Shown: positions 7,343 to 14,622 of the stretch, piece by piece
Layout of the letters: each line of letters begins with the position of its first letter
How positions within the stretch are numbered: position 1 is the first letter of the stretch
NCBI GenBank assembly: GCA_035691285.1
Contig: DASSJI010000180.1
Coordinates: 1-39,541 of the forward strand
Source: DATFEN01 sp035691285
GTDB lineage: Bacteria; Acidobacteriota; Vicinamibacteria; Fen-336
Length of the DNA: 39,541 nt
Reading direction: 5' to 3'
Notes under the pieces: model-generated
The model's input: only the letters and a program-made list of their open reading frames with translations
Told to the model about the DNA's origin: nothing
The model's database searches: none
Made by a program: the position numbers and the translations under genes

Positions 7343-7585
7343 TCAGAGCGGCTCGCCCTTTGCCGGCTGGCCTCTCATCAGGAAGGTCTTCGGGAACGGG
7401 CCCTCGCCGCAGACCTTGAAGGAACCGAAGTCCTTGTACCAAAGCCCGTCAGGCGCATCCGATTCCGACTGCCGCCATTCCATGAGCCCGAGGAGATCTT
7501 GCTCGGTGACCTGGCGTTCCTTCAGCCGCAGCAGGAGGTGTTTCCGGAGTGCCTCCGGAAGACCGGACCATTCGATCTTTGGCAC
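7343..7585 (-). CDS. Small protein partnered with a ribbon-helix-helix gene, 80 aa
   Basis: Family not recognised. The start is a GTG (7585-7583) that shares one base with the stop codon of the upstream ribbon-helix-helix gene, so translation is almost certainly coupled. The protein is PKIEWSGLPEALRKHLLLRL-type helical in its first half (about residues 5-45), followed by a compact region WYKDFGSFKVCGEGPFPKTF near 49-70. The tight overlap with a DNA-binding antitoxin-like gene suggests the effector or a co-factor of a toxin-antitoxin-like operon, but no nuclease or RelE/HicA motif is visible, so this is only a positional argument. Two other readings fit: a small accessory protein of the regulator, or an antitoxin partner whose toxin was the broken PIN gene next door. 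Confidence 0.6.
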   Translation of the reverse strand: MPKIEWSGLPEALRKHLLLRLKERQVTEQDLLGLMEWRQSESDAPDGLWYKDFGSFKVCGEGPFPKTFLMRGQPAKGEPL

Positions 7586-7839
7586 TACTGCCCGAAGATG
7601 AGTTGCGCGAGCTGCTCCCGAAGCCGATCCGACTCGTTGGGATCGGAAGACTCCTTGTAGCGGCGCGCGATGGCAAGAAAGCGTTCTCGCTCGGACTCCT
7701 TCGCCTGGAGGCCGGTCTCGATGAGGTCCACCAGCACGCGGTTCGCGCTCACCTTCCGAGTCTTCGCGATTGCCCTCACGCGCTTGACGACCACGGCGGG
7801 GAGGGTGACACTCTGGCGGACGGCGCCTGCTCGATTCAT
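7585..7839 (-). CDS. Ribbon-helix-helix (CopG/Arc-like) DNA-binding protein, 84 aa
   Basis: Residues 8-45 (RQSVTLPAVVVKRVRAIAKT followed by RKVSANRVLVDLIETGL) have the pattern of a ribbon-helix-helix domain: one beta strand that inserts in the major groove, then two helices with the S-x-N-R-V-x-x-x-L-I motif. The rest is a charged helix (KESERERFLAIARRYKES) that could bind the partner protein. Such dimers commonly act as antitoxins and autorepressors. A 10-bp tandem repeat lies directly upstream (7849-7865), as expected for this family's operators. A TAGGAT -10-like box overlaps that repeat at 7849-7844, placing the mRNA start at the ATG. It is followed by the 80-aa partner gene. Confidence 0.8.
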   Translation of the reverse strand: MNRAGAVRQSVTLPAVVVKRVRAIAKTRKVSANRVLVDLIETGLQAKESERERFLAIARRYKESSDPNESDRLREQLAQLIFGQ

Positions 7840-7848
7840 GCCTCATCC

Positions 7849-7865
7849 TACACCGTCATACACCG
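7849..7865. promoter_or_regulatory. Tandem-repeat operator of the ribbon-helix-helix operon
   Basis: TACACCG-TCA-TACACCG: two identical 7-bp half-sites with a 10-bp period, starting 10 bp upstream of the ribbon-helix-helix start codon and overlapping a TAGGAT -10-like box on the minus strand. One helical turn between half-sites fits two dimers bound side by side on one face of the DNA, as CopG-type repressors do. Autoregulation is inferred. Confidence 0.5.
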
Positions 7866-7879
7866 CTTTGCACCATCGC

Positions 7880-7957
7880 GCTTGGCTCTGCTCCGAGCGG
7901 TCAAGCTACGTGGTCGGCGCCGCGCTGCCCCTCGCCGGCGGCTACACCGCGCCGTGA
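7880..7957 (+). pseudogene. C-terminal scrap of a short-chain dehydrogenase (SDR)
   Basis: 25 codons: AWLCSERSSYVVGAALPLAG followed by GYTAP and stop. This is the standard end of classical SDRs (W-L-C-S-x-x-(A/S)-S-(F/Y)-V-T-G-x-x-L-P-V-D-G-G-Y-T). The rest of the gene, with the cofactor site and YxxxK, is absent. Confidence 0.55.
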
Positions 7958-8078
7958 TGACCGGTCGGGGAGTGCGACGCCTGCATGCGTTCTCATCGGT
8001 GCGTAACATGGAAGGGGTTGAGGGCGGTACCCAAACCTGGGGTCGCCAAGGGCGCTCCCTGTAAGTCATTGCTGGAAT

Positions 8079-8155
8079 TGGTACGCCCGGTAGGGCTCGA
8101 ACCTACAACCTTCGGCTCCGGAGGCCGACGCTCTATCCAGTTGAGCTACGGGCGC
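8079..8155 (-). tRNA. tRNA-Arg (anticodon CCG)
   Basis: Full cloverleaf on the minus strand. Acceptor GCGCCCG pairs with CGGGCGT (one G-U pair). The D stem is GCTC/GAGC, the anticodon stem TCGGC/GCCGA with loop CTCCGGA (anticodon CCG, reads CGG), a 5-nt variable loop, and the T stem GTAGG/CCTAC with loop TTCGAGC. The discriminator is A and the 3' CCA is encoded (8081-8079). A TATAGT -10 box sits 15 nt upstream, overlapping the promoter of the divergent IMPDH-like gene. Confidence 0.95.
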
Positions 8156-8170
8156 ATGCGAGAGACTTCG

Positions 8171-8178
8171 ACTATAAC
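8171..8178. promoter_or_regulatory. Overlapping divergent -10 boxes (tRNA-Arg / IMPDH-like)
   Basis: ACTATAAC reads as TATAAC on the plus strand (8173-8178) and TATAGT on the minus strand (8176-8171). The plus start would be near 8185, 4 nt before the IMPDH-like ATG, which has no Shine-Dalgarno sequence. The minus start would be near 8164, just before the tRNA. The two promoters cannot both be occupied at once. Confidence 0.5.
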
Positions 8179-8188
8179 ATGATGCGCG

Positions 8189-9652
8189 ATGAGCAGAACC
8201 CTCGAGCCGCAGTTCGTCGGGCGGACCTACGACGACTTCCTGTTTCGGCCCCAGTGCGGGCACGTAGCGAGCCGCCGCCAGGTGTCGCTCCGGAGCCGGC
8301 TCTCGCGGCGCCTCAGCCTGGAGCTGCCGGTCGTCTCGGCCAACATGGACAGCGTCACCGGGACGCGGATGGCGAAGGCCATGGCCTTCGAGGGCGGCAT
8401 CGGGATACTGCACCGCGCCATGTCCATCGAAGAGCAGGCGCAGGGCGTCGAGCGGGTGAAGCGCAGCCACGGGCACGTGGTGGAGGAGCCGCTCTGTCTG
8501 CCGCGCCAGGCCACGATCCGCGAGGCCCGCGAGTTCACGCGCCAGCACAACATCACCGGCATCCTCATAGAAGAAGAGCGGGGAAGCCGGATCCTGGCCG
8601 GCCTGCTCTCGAACCGGGACATGCCCTGGACCCCGGGCCACGACGCAGACCGCGTCGAGGCGTTCATGACGCCCTTCGCGGAGCTCGTGACGGGACACGC
8701 CGGCCTCCTGGTGGACGAGGCCGAGCGCATCCTCTACGCGCACCGCATCGAGAAGCTGCCCCTCGTCGACTCCGAGCGCCGCATCCGGGGCCTGATCACG
8801 AAGCAGGACATCATCCTGAGCCGGCAGCGTCCCGGCTCGAGCAAGGACGCGAAGGGCCGCCTGCTCGTGGGCGCCGCGATCGGCGCCCGGGGAGACTACC
8901 TCGAGCGTTCGGCCGCCGTGCTCGAGGCGGGCGCGGACGTGCTCGTCATCGACATCGCCCACGGCCACTCGGAGGTGATGCGGGAGGCGGTGGAGGCGCT
9001 GCGGGCGCGCTTCGGCGACGCGGAGCTCGTCTGCGGGAACGTCGGCACCGCCGAGGGCGCGGCGTTCCTGCGCGACATCGGCGCCGACGGCATCAAGGTC
9101 GGGATCGGTCCGGGCCGCGGCTGCCGGACGCGCCTCGAGACCGCCGCCGGCGTGCCGCAGCTCCAGGCCATCCGCGAGGCCTGGTGCGCGGTCGGCGACG
9201 AGGTCCCGATCGTCGCCGACGGCGGCGTGAAGGACGACAAGGACATCTTCCTGGCCCTCGTCTGCGGCGCCTCGTCGGTCATGCTGGGCAGCATGCTGTC
9301 CGGCACGGACGAGTCGCCGGGGCGCGTCATCGAGGATCCGGGTACGGGGCAGAAGCGCAAGATCTATCGGGGCATGACCTCGCCGCAGGCCGTCTTCGAG
9401 GCGCTCTACGACGAGTCCGAGGAGGCCCTCGAGAGCGCGCTGGACGTGCCCGCCGAGGGCCAGGAAGTCCAGATCCCGTACAAGGGCTCGGTCGTGGAGC
9501 TGCTCCACCGCATCCGCGGCCATGTGCGCTCGGCCGTCAGCTACGCGGGGAGCGATTCGCTGGCGACGGTGCGGGAGCGGGTCCTGCCGGAGCCGCTGCG
9601 CTACCTGATCCCGCTGTCCGAGGCGTCGCGGCGCGAGTCGTACGACCGCTGA
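8189..9652 (+). CDS. IMP dehydrogenase / GMP reductase family protein with CBS domains, atypical active site, 487 aa
   Basis: Overall an IMPDH: TYDDFLFRP and LPVVSANMDSVTG at the N-terminus, a Bateman (two-CBS) insert at about residues 100-215, then the TIM barrel with GADVLVIDIAHGH, VCGNVGTAEGA, IKVGIGPGRGC and VADGGVKDDKDI. The catalytic Cys is present (C312, GRGCRTR), but the usual GSICTTR loop is altered. The mobile flap has the normal length, yet the Arg-Tyr dyad that activates water in IMPDHs (DRY in E. coli GuaB) is replaced by D409-E410-S411. The sequence after YRGM (TSPQAV, then AEGQEVQIPYKG) resembles the GMP reductase pattern (SSESAM, AEGKTVKLPLRG). It may therefore be a CBS-containing GMP reductase or a divergent IMPDH. 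The Bateman module would bind adenine/guanine nucleotides. I withhold guaB for this reason. Confidence 0.85.
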   Translation: MSRTLEPQFVGRTYDDFLFRPQCGHVASRRQVSLRSRLSRRLSLELPVVSANMDSVTGTRMAKAMAFEGGIGILHRAMSIEEQAQGVERVKRSHGHVVEEPLCLPRQATIREAREFTRQHNITGILIEEERGSRILAGLLSNRDMPWTPGHDADRVEAFMTPFAELVTGHAGLLVDEAERILYAHRIEKLPLVDSERRIRGLITKQDIILSRQRPGSSKDAKGRLLVGAAIGARGDYLERSAAVLEAGADVLVIDIAHGHSEVMREAVEALRARFGDAELVCGNVGTAEGAAFLRDIGADGIKVGIGPGRGCRTRLETAAGVPQLQAIREAWCAVGDEVPIVADGGVKDDKDIFLALVCGASSVMLGSMLSGTDESPGRVIEDPGTGQKRKIYRGMTSPQAVFEALYDESEEALESALDVPAEGQEVQIPYKGSVVELLHRIRGHVRSAVSYAGSDSLATVRERVLPEPLRYLIPLSEASRRESYDR

Positions 9653-9664
9653 CGCCGCGCGTCG

Positions 9665-10252
9665 TCAGAACAGCTTGCCCAGGTCGGCCTTGATGTCGTC
9701 CTGGATCGGCTTCTCGCCGAGCCAGATCCCGAACACCGCGCTGGCGAAGGCCTTGTCGGCGATGTCCGGCTTCGCCGCGCCGGCGAACGTGGTCTTCAGG
9801 ACTCCGCCGGGCGCCCACTCGAGCAGGCAGTCCTGCCCCGACTTCAGCTCGCCAAAGTAGCCGACGAACGCGTCCACCTTGGCCTTGTCCGCCTTCTGCA
9901 GGACCTCGCGGAAGGCGTTGCGGATCTGGTCGGCGCTCAGGTCGCGGACGAACTTCATGTGGATGGCGCGGGGAGCGTCGCCGCTGACCATCTCTTGATA
10001 GAAGGCGGGGCTCTTGGGCCGGCCGCGCTCGCCCTGCAAGGGACCGGCGAGGACCGCGTCTGCGACGTAGAGGCCGACCGCATAGACCTTGACCTTGAGC
10101 ATGGTCCTGGTCCGCAGCCCCACGCCGGTCAGCGTCGTCTCGCCGCGCTTCTTCTCGAACGAGACGCCGCTCCGGGGCTCGGTGACGGTTTCGGCTCGGG
10201 CGCCGGAGACGGACGCCAGCGCCACGATCACGGAAAGGAGGAGGGCTCGCAT
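9665..10252 (-). CDS. Exported chalcone-isomerase-like protein, 195 aa
   Basis: Signal peptide at residues 1-20 (MRALLLSVIVALASVSGARA). The mature protein matches the bacterial chalcone isomerase-like family (PF16036 type): GVSFEKKRGETTLTGVGLR, then KVKVYAVGLYVAD (the conserved beta-strand core), IHMKFVRDLSADQIRNAFRE and VFGIWLGEKPIQDDIKADL. Bacterial members are periplasmic, lack the plant catalytic residues and probably bind fatty acids or other lipids; true chalcone isomerase activity is not expected. The start at 10252 coincides exactly with the predicted +1 of a TAGAAT box at 10264-10259, giving a leaderless mRNA. It is divergent from the unknown exported gene at 10293 and convergent with the IMPDH-like gene 12 nt away. 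Confidence 0.82.
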   Translation of the reverse strand: MRALLLSVIVALASVSGARAETVTEPRSGVSFEKKRGETTLTGVGLRTRTMLKVKVYAVGLYVADAVLAGPLQGERGRPKSPAFYQEMVSGDAPRAIHMKFVRDLSADQIRNAFREVLQKADKAKVDAFVGYFGELKSGQDCLLEWAPGGVLKTTFAGAAKPDIADKAFASAVFGIWLGEKPIQDDIKADLGKLF

Positions 10253-10258
10253 GCGTCC

Positions 10259-10268
10259 ATTCTATAAT
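10259..10268. promoter_or_regulatory. Overlapping divergent -10 boxes
   Basis: ATTCTATAAT contains a perfect TATAAT on the plus strand (10263-10268; start near 10275, 18-nt leader with AGGAGG before the ATG at 10293). On the minus strand it contains TAGAAT (10264-10259; start at 10252, the first base of the chalcone-isomerase-like gene). No good -35 is seen either way. The whole intergenic space is only 40 bp. Confidence 0.55.
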
Positions 10269-10292
10269 CCGGAGCCAGCGAGGAGGGCGCGA

Positions 10293-11147
10293 ATGAAGCG
10301 TCTCGGGCTGATCGTGATGTTCGTCGGTGTCGCCGCGGGCGTCGCGGCCCAGCCGGTCCCGGAAACGGTCTCCGGCTACGTCGTGACCGCGGAGATCGAG
10401 GCGATCGCCCCGGAGATGAAGGCCTCCGCGAAGGCGACGCCCGAGGCGCAGATGATGGCCGGCGCGCTCCGCAACATCTCGAAGCTCCAGAGCCGCTTCA
10501 GCCTCGCCCAGGAGCTCTCGCGGCAGGAGATCGTGAGCGCCGACTTCGTGCTGCCGGCGGGCACACTGGTGATGCACAAGTCGGGGGACCGTTTCTACGT
10601 CATCGCCGATCCCAAGGCGCAGACGTACGTGGTGATGGACGCGGCCGACCTGATGACGGCCCTGGAGGGCGGCGTCGGGATCGTGAACACCGCGTACGAC
10701 GCCAAGGTCCTCCACACCCAGGAGCGCAAGGACATCGCCGGCTTCCCGTGCCGCAAGAGCATCGCCACGGTGACCTACGCGGCCTCGGTCCCCTTCGAGA
10801 ACGAGCGGATCCTGGTGCAGCAGCAGAACGAGATCGAGATCTGGCACACCTCGCACCTCGTTTCCGGCGCGGCCCTGGAGCACGTCTTCTTCAAGTTCCA
10901 GCAGGACCGCACCGACACCGTGCGCAAGGCCATCCGGGCCGAGGTGGGTTTCCCGATGGAGATCCGTTTCGTGGTCCAGCAGCAGGGGGCCAAGAAGGGC
11001 ACCCCGCCGCAGGCGGGCTCGTTCCACATGCTGGTGACCGACGTCAAGCAGGAGAAGAAGCTCGCGTCGTCGCTGTTCGCGATCCCGCCGGCGGGCTACA
11101 GGCGCCTGGAGAAGAACCCGTACTTCGCGGCGGCGATGACGAAGTAG
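10293..11147 (+). CDS. Exported protein of unknown function, 284 aa
   Basis: Signal peptide MKRLGLIVMFVGVAAGVAAQ, cleaved near residue 19-20. The rest is a soluble periplasmic protein with repeated beta-strand pairs: GTLVMHKSGDRFYVIADPKA, QTYVVMDAADL, ERKDIAGFPCRKS, NEIEIWHTSHLV. The layout (value stored on a residue, read out as strands, then an IAGFxCRK segment and a W-H/T-containing segment) recalls DUF4412-like envelope proteins, but I cannot assign it firmly. It has a strong ribosome site, AGGAGG, 6 nt before the ATG, and a consensus TATAAT. Longer in-frame extensions overlap the divergent gene and lack a signal peptide. The retropepsin-like gene follows 26 nt downstream, possibly in one operon. 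Confidence 0.7.
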   Translation: MKRLGLIVMFVGVAAGVAAQPVPETVSGYVVTAEIEAIAPEMKASAKATPEAQMMAGALRNISKLQSRFSLAQELSRQEIVSADFVLPAGTLVMHKSGDRFYVIADPKAQTYVVMDAADLMTALEGGVGIVNTAYDAKVLHTQERKDIAGFPCRKSIATVTYAASVPFENERILVQQQNEIEIWHTSHLVSGAALEHVFFKFQQDRTDTVRKAIRAEVGFPMEIRFVVQQQGAKKGTPPQAGSFHMLVTDVKQEKKLASSLFAIPPAGYRRLEKNPYFAAAMTK

Positions 11148-11173
11148 CCCGGGCGGGCCCATAATGACAGGAG

Positions 11174-11542
11174 ATGGGCCTCACTCACGTCAGCGTGAAG
11201 GTTGGCAACCCAGCCAACGGCCGACGCGCCGAAACCGTCCGCTGCCTCGTGGATTCGGGGGCCATCTACTCCCTGGTGCCCGGCCGCATCCTGAGGCGTC
11301 TGGGGATCAAGCCCCACTCCACCCGTGAGTTCGTGCTCGCGAACGGAGCCGTCATCCGGCGGCGGATCGCGACGGCGACGTTCGAGTACGAGGGGCGCCG
11401 CGGAGACTCGATGGTGATCGTGGGCCAGCCGGGAGACGACCCGTTGCTCGGCGCGACGACCCTCGAGGGCTTCGGCCTGGTGCTGGACCCGTTCCGACGC
11501 GAGCTGCGCCCCATGCAGCTGCCGCTCAAGCGAGCGTCCTAG
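11174..11542 (+). CDS. Single-domain retropepsin-like (clan AA) aspartic protease, 122 aa
   Basis: The catalytic motif V26-D27-S28-G29-A30 sits in a strand-turn-strand context (CLVDSGAIYSLVPGRILRRL). It is followed by a flap-like segment and the second Psi-loop-like motif DDPLLGATTLEGFGLVLDP near residues 86-104, where VLLG(A)xxLE is typical of bacterial clan AA proteases. One domain of about 120 residues means it must dimerise to form the two-Asp active site, as retroviral proteases do. No signal peptide or membrane anchor is visible, so it is probably cytoplasmic. The ATG at 11174 follows AGGAG; a CATAAT box at 11160-11165 may add a local start. Its stop region overlaps the convergent kinase gene by 4 bp. 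Substrates are unknown. Confidence 0.8.
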   Translation: MGLTHVSVKVGNPANGRRAETVRCLVDSGAIYSLVPGRILRRLGIKPHSTREFVLANGAVIRRRIATATFEYEGRRGDSMVIVGQPGDDPLLGATTLEGFGLVLDPFRRELRPMQLPLKRAS

Positions 11543-14500
11543 CGCGTCTTCGAGACCGCCTCGGCCACGCGCTCGCGGTCGATGTCGCCGTCCTTCCAAT
11601 ACGACAAGAAGCGCGTGTAGTGCGTCCGCGCCGCCTCACGGTCGCCCCGCTTCTCGGCGAGCTGCCCGAGAATGTAGAAGCTGCGGACGTAGAGCATCGG
11701 ATAGAAGACCCGCGGCTGTCCGGCCTTCGTCACGAGGTCGAAGTAGCGGGCGGCTTCGGCATCCCGTCCGAGCGCCAGGTAAGACGAGGCGAGGTCGTAG
11801 CGGACGAGCGCGAACTCACCGCCCTGGAAGCCGGGCCGCTCCAGGGGTGGCAGGAGCTTCTCGACCGCAGCGAGCTTCGCGAGAGCGCCCTCGTGGTCGC
11901 CCCGCGCGGCAGCCAGGACGGCATCGAGACGAAGCAGCCGACGCTTGGCGAACGGCGCGGGCCAATCGGCAGTCTCTTGACGCAGCAGCTCCGCGGTCTT
12001 CGCGGCCTCGTCGTGGCGCCCCAGGGCTGCTTCGCTGAGGCTCCGCCAATAGAGGGCGTCCTGGGCAACGGGCCGGTCGCCACCCTCGCGGCGCGCCATC
12101 TCGGCGCGCAGAAGCGCGGGCCCGGGCTCGTTCCGCGCGAGGAGCAGGACGCGGGCTCCGTCGTTCGCCGCGAACGCGCGCCGTTCGGCCGGGGCTCCCT
12201 CCGTCGCCTTGGCGAACAGCTCCGCGGCTTCCTTCGACCTGCCGTCATAGACGGCGAGGTGGGCGAGGAGGGACTGGCCCTGGGAGCGCTTCAGCGGGTC
12301 GGAGTTGTCGAGAAGAGGGCGCACGACCTCGCGGGCTTCCGCGAAACGATCGAAGAGGACGAGGGCAATCCAGGTGTCGCTGATGAGGTCCTGCCGGGAC
12401 GGCGCCAGCTGCAGGGCGCGGCGCAGCGACTCGAGGCCTTCGTCGCGCCGATCGAGGTTGATCAGCGCCCAGCCGAGCGAGGCGTGGGCATCGGCGCTCT
12501 CGGGACGCTTCTGGACGCACTCGCGGGCGACCTCGAGGGCCTTGTCGAAGCGGTTGACGTTCGCGTAGGCGTCGACGACGGCGAACACGGCGAAGGCATC
12601 GTAGTCCCGGCGCCGCAGGTTGATCTCGGCCCAGGGCACCGCTTCCTTGAAGCGCTCGAGAGGCGGGTAGACGGTGTTGGCCAGGTTGTGGATCGAGGAG
12701 GCGTCGTCGTACTTCGTGGCTGCGGCCTCGTAGGCCTCGGCCGCCTTCTGAAGGGTGCGCGGATGGGAGTTGTAGGCGTATCCCTCGACGTAGAGCCGCT
12801 CGCGCTCCGAGAGGCGGTCCTTGAGCGAGAGGGCTCGCTCGACGAGCTCTTTCCGCTCCTTGACGAGTCCCAGGTTGCCCTGGACGACCGCCAGCTTGGC
12901 GATGGCCATCGCGAAGGTGGGATCCAGGGCGATGGCCTTCTCGAAGAGCGGGCGCGCTTCCTCCTCCTTGAACTGGTTGTGGAGGGCGATGGCCTCGGCG
13001 TACTGGCGATACGCTTCGGGGACGGACGTCGTGATGTCCTTCAGCTCACGGTCGCGGGCGGAGTCGGTGGTGGTCGTCGAGCCGAAGCGCGACTTGATCC
13101 GGCCGGTCAGCTCGTCGACGCCCTCGAAGAGTTTGTCCTGGCCCGCGGCGTCCACCTTCTCCGCGGCCAGGATGTCGCCGCTCTTCGCGTCCTGGAGCTT
13201 GATCGAGACGCGGATCGTCTCCCCCGCCTTCACGAAGCTGCCGAGGACGACGCTGTCCACCTCGGCACGCTCGGCGACCGCAGCTACCGTCTCGGCGGAG
13301 ACGGTCCGCTCGTCGAGCTTCTTCATCTCCTTGAGGATCTGGTAGAGGCGGTCCGTGCCCAGCACGCGGACGTCAGGCGACTGGGACAGGTCCGTGACGA
13401 GCATGTCCGCGAGCCCGGTGCGCAGCCAGTCGAGCGACGCGTCGCCGGTGTTGTTCTCGAAGTAGAGGACGGCGATCCGCGGCTTGCCGTTGGTGGGCGT
13501 CTTCAAGGAAGGGCGCCGCATGAGCCAGAAGGCCCCCGTGACGATGACCAGCGCCGCAAGGCCGGCGGCCCAGGGCCAGATGCGTCGCGGCAATGCGGCC
13601 ATCGCTCCGGACGACGCGGCTGCCGCGACCGGCGCGGTGGCTCCGCTCGGTGGCAGGGCGGCCTGGCCGCTCGGTGGTGTGGGACCGGCGGGGATCACCG
13701 GCCCCGAGCCGGAGCCCTCCCGCACGGTCGCACGCGCGTAGGACGCCGACTCGAGCTTGCGGCGCGCGGCCCGCAGGTCCACCACCAGGTCGCGCATGCC
13801 CTGGTAGCGCTCGTTCGGATCCTTCTCCAGGCACTTGTCCAGGATGCGCTGCAGCTCCGGCTGCACGTCGGCGGGCACGCTCGCGCCCAGGGGCGGCGCC
13901 GGCAGGCGCGTGATCGCGTACATGAGGTCCACGTTGGTCTCGCCCTTGAAGGGCGGCTCGGCGGACAGGAACTCGTGGAGCAGGACGCCGAAGCTGAAGA
14001 TGTCGGAGCGATGGTCGAGCTTCAGCCCACGCGCTTGCTCCGGGGACATGTAGGCCGCCGTGCCCATCACCAGGCCTGGATCGGTCTCCTGGCGGGTCCG
14101 CGTCGCGCCGCTCTCGTCGCCGGGTGCAAGGGGCTCGATCAGCTTCGCGAGTCCGAAGTCGATGACCTTGGCATGCCCCTCTTCGGTCACCATCACGTTG
14201 GCGGGCTTCAGGTCGCGGTGAACGATGCCCTTCTCGTGCGCGCGGGCGAGGGCTTCGGCGATCTCGACCGCGAGGTCGAGGACGCGTGCGGGAGCCAGGC
14301 GGCCGCGGCCCATCAAGTCGCGGAGCTTCTCGCCGCGGATCAGCTCCATGGCGATGTAGGTCACACCCTCGACCTCGTCGATGCCGTGGATCACCGCGAT
14401 GTTCGGATGCTCGAGGGCTGAGGCCGCCTGTGCCTCGTGGATGAACCGCCGCTTGCGCTCGGCGTCGGAGACGAGGTCGGCCGGCAGCACCTTGAGGGCG

Positions 14501-14604
14501 ACCTCGCGATTCAGCTTGACGTCCAGGGCACGGTAGACGACGCCCATCCCGCCGCGGCTGATCTCGTCGCGGATGCGGTAGTGGCCCAGCTCGCGGCCGA
14601 TCAT
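11539..14604 (-). CDS. Transmembrane Ser/Thr protein kinase with TolB/FlgO-like and TPR sensor region, 1021 aa
   Basis: PknB-type kinase at residues 8-275: G-loop ISRGGMGVVY, K38 (VALKVL), E57, HRDLKPAN with D131, DFG at 149-151, MSPEQARG and SDIFSFGVLLHE. A Pro/Ala-rich linker (about 285-340) leads to one membrane helix at about 343-362. Outside the membrane a TolB/FlgO-like module follows (KPRIAVLYFENNTGD through IKSRFG, about 372-520), then many TPR-like helical pairs to the C-terminus (AIALHNQFKEEEARPLFEKA and later repeats). This architecture is common in Acidobacteriota and is thought to couple envelope sensing to cytoplasmic phosphorylation. It lies 18 nt downstream of the triple-FHA transporter gene, whose FHA domains are obvious phospho-threonine readers. 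A TATACT box (14621-14616) inside the gap suggests an additional promoter with a 5-nt leader. Confidence 0.93.
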   Translation of the reverse strand: MIGRELGHYRIRDEISRGGMGVVYRALDVKLNREVALKVLPADLVSDAERKRRFIHEAQAASALEHPNIAVIHGIDEVEGVTYIAMELIRGEKLRDLMGRGRLAPARVLDLAVEIAEALARAHEKGIVHRDLKPANVMVTEEGHAKVIDFGLAKLIEPLAPGDESGATRTRQETDPGLVMGTAAYMSPEQARGLKLDHRSDIFSFGVLLHEFLSAEPPFKGETNVDLMYAITRLPAPPLGASVPADVQPELQRILDKCLEKDPNERYQGMRDLVVDLRAARRKLESASYARATVREGSGSGPVIPAGPTPPSGQAALPPSGATAPVAAAASSGAMAALPRRIWPWAAGLAALVIVTGAFWLMRRPSLKTPTNGKPRIAVLYFENNTGDASLDWLRTGLADMLVTDLSQSPDVRVLGTDRLYQILKEMKKLDERTVSAETVAAVAERAEVDSVVLGSFVKAGETIRVSIKLQDAKSGDILAAEKVDAAGQDKLFEGVDELTGRIKSRFGSTTTTDSARDRELKDITTSVPEAYRQYAEAIALHNQFKEEEARPLFEKAIALDPTFAMAIAKLAVVQGNLGLVKERKELVERALSLKDRLSERERLYVEGYAYNSHPRTLQKAAEAYEAAATKYDDASSIHNLANTVYPPLERFKEAVPWAEINLRRRDYDAFAVFAVVDAYANVNRFDKALEVARECVQKRPESADAHASLGWALINLDRRDEGLESLRRALQLAPSRQDLISDTWIALVLFDRFAEAREVVRPLLDNSDPLKRSQGQSLLAHLAVYDGRSKEAAELFAKATEGAPAERRAFAANDGARVLLLARNEPGPALLRAEMARREGGDRPVAQDALYWRSLSEAALGRHDEAAKTAELLRQETADWPAPFAKRRLLRLDAVLAAARGDHEGALAKLAAVEKLLPPLERPGFQGGEFALVRYDLASSYLALGRDAEAARYFDLVTKAGQPRVFYPMLYVRSFYILGQLAEKRGDREAARTHYTRFLSYWKDGDIDRERVAEAVSKTR

Positions 14605-14615
14605 CGGGATGGGTG

Positions 14616-14621
14616 AGTATA
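14616..14621 (-). promoter_or_regulatory. -10 box in front of the kinase gene
   Basis: TATACT on the minus strand ends 11 nt before the kinase ATG (14604), putting +1 about 5 nt upstream of the start codon. There is no Shine-Dalgarno sequence. It lies between the stop of the FHA-ABC gene and the kinase, so the kinase may be made separately as well as from the operon mRNA. Confidence 0.4.
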
Positions 14622-14622
14622 G

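Noticed and set aside
7985..8078. Imperfect hairpin downstream of the tRNA as its terminator
   Set aside because: Pairing GGCGACCCCA/TGGGTACCGCC is interrupted and has no U tract; evidence too weak to list.
9649..9668. Inverted repeat CTGACG-N8-CGTCAG between the convergent IMPDH-like and chalcone-isomerase-like genes as a bidirectional terminator
   Set aside because: The stem is only 6 bp, it includes both stop codons and no T-run follows on either side, so a terminator cannot be supported.
11620..14421. 933-codon open frame on the plus strand, antisense to the kinase
   Set aside because: Low-complexity, no recognisable fold; the kinase on the other strand is complete with catalytic residues.
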